A stretch of 64,000 nucleotides of DNA, from the NCBI RefSeq assembly GCF_038002605.1, contig NZ_JBBOCT010000001.1, positions 3,410,001-3,474,000 on the forward strand, given 5' to 3'. The number at the start of each line of letters is the position of its first letter. Position 1 is the stretch's first letter. Below, one piece after another: positions 63,432 to 64,000 of this stretch. Under the pieces are notes generated by a model that saw nothing but the letters and a program-made list of their open reading frames with translations, made no database searches and was not told where the DNA came from. A program made the position numbers and the translations under genes. Origin of the DNA: Bacillus sp. FSL K6-3431 (GTDB taxonomy: Bacteria > Bacillota > Bacilli > Bacillales > Bacillaceae_C).

Positions 63432-64000
63432 ATGGGGAGAAAAGTAAAGTGGACTTTATTTATACTTGGAGCAGCGGTGCTGTTTCTTCTTTTTCAATAT
63501 CAAATGATTCCAAAAGATACATTTCGATCTTGGAATCTTCCGCTGTCAGGGAAAATTATTTATATTGATCCTGGACACGGCGGACCTGATGGAGGTGCGG
63601 GAGACAGTAAAGCCTTGGAGAAAGATATTGCATTGAATGTCTCGGACAAACTTCGTGATTATTTGCAGGAACAAGGTGCGCTCGTTTTAATGACAAGAGA
63701 AACGGATACAGATTTAGCTAATCCGGATATTAGAGGATATAGCAGGCGAAAGACGGATGACTTGAAAACAAGACTGAAAATGATTAATCAATCAGAAGCT
63801 GACTTTTTTATTAGTGTACATTTAAACTCAATACCTTCACCACGTTGGAGTGGGGCACAAACCTTTTATGCTCCACATTTGGTGGAAAATAAGCGGGCAG
63901 CAAAATTTATTCAGGAGGAATTGATAGGAAATCTGGGAAATACAACAAGAGAGGCAAAAACAATCGAAAATATATATTTATTGAAACATGCTGAGAAACC
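63432..64000 (+). CDS. cwlD: Spore cortex amidase CwlD, 5' part (runs off the window)
   Basis: 189 codons are visible with no stop. N-terminal membrane span (TLFILGAAVLFLLFQYQ) then an Amidase_3 domain: YIDPGHGGPDGGA with zinc-ligand His49, the Glu of KALEKDIALN, and ISVHLNS. CwlD acts with PdaA to make muramic-delta-lactam in the spore cortex, needed for germination. ATG 63432 follows GAAGGGGAAGATGA. Confidence 0.93.
   Translation, partial: MGRKVKWTLFILGAAVLFLLFQYQMIPKDTFRSWNLPLSGKIIYIDPGHGGPDGGAGDSKALEKDIALNVSDKLRDYLQEQGALVLMTRETDTDLANPDIRGYSRRKTDDLKTRLKMINQSEADFFISVHLNSIPSPRWSGAQTFYAPHLVENKRAAKFIQEELIGNLGNTTREAKTIENIYLLKHAEK

Overview
The window is a low-GC Gram-positive chromosome segment from a spore-forming member of the Bacillaceae or a close relative. 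The evidence is the gene order (cysE-cysS-mrnC-rlmB-yacP-sigH-rpmG-secE-nusG-rplKAJL-rpoBC-str-S10-spc-alpha-ecf-truA-rplM-rpsI ... ybaK-cwlD), the sporulation genes sigH and cwlD, strong GGAGG ribosome binding sites, sigma-A promoters and many TTG/GTG starts. I cannot name the genus. Nearly every gene is on the + strand, as expected close to the origin on the leading strand; the exceptions are one lipoprotein gene and one decayed fragment.

Region 1 (1-41660) is the conserved housekeeping block: cysteine biosynthesis and cysteinyl-tRNA synthesis, RNA maturation (MrnC, RlmB, Rae1), sigma-H, SecE/NusG, the L11-L1-L10-L7/L12 genes, RNA polymerase beta and beta', the str operon (L7Ae-like, S12, S7, EF-G, EF-Tu), the S10/spc/alpha ribosomal superoperon with SecY, Adk, Map, IF1 and RpoA, the ECF transporter core (EcfA1-A2-T), TruA, and L13-S9. 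Its control elements can be read directly: sigma-A promoters for sigH, rplJ, the str operon, the S10 operon (two in tandem) and rplM, plus structured leaders before rplK, rplA, rplJ, rpsJ and rplM.

Region 2 (about 41660-62890) is accessory DNA. In Bacillus subtilis rpsI is followed almost directly by ybaJ-ybaK-cwlD; here about 21 kb lies between rpsI and ybaK. It holds decayed gene remains; a squalene/phytoene-synthase-like gene next to a locally GC-rich type II isopentenyl diphosphate isomerase gene, bracketed by degenerate copies of the rpsI terminator; a secreted SH3-amidase; a four-gene catabolic operon (amidohydrolase, SelA/DgaE-like PLP enzyme, DgaF-like aldolase, PfkB kinase); a murB; a trehalose operon (treP-treA-treR) with a nested operator-cre-operator control region; a chemoreceptor; a frameshifted small gene; an unusual tRNA-like RNA of about 195 nt; the csoR-copZ-copA copper operon; and a lipoprotein gene.

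Region 3 (62920-64000) returns to the conserved order with ybaK and the 5' part of cwlD.

The most novel-looking item is the RNA at 58595-58789: a canonical tRNA acceptor stem, D-arm and T-arm enclosing about 140 nt of foreign structure, with a U-run terminator and its own -10 box. It may be a bacterial Y-RNA-like tRNA mimic, an intron- or insertion-bearing tRNA, or a new RNA class.
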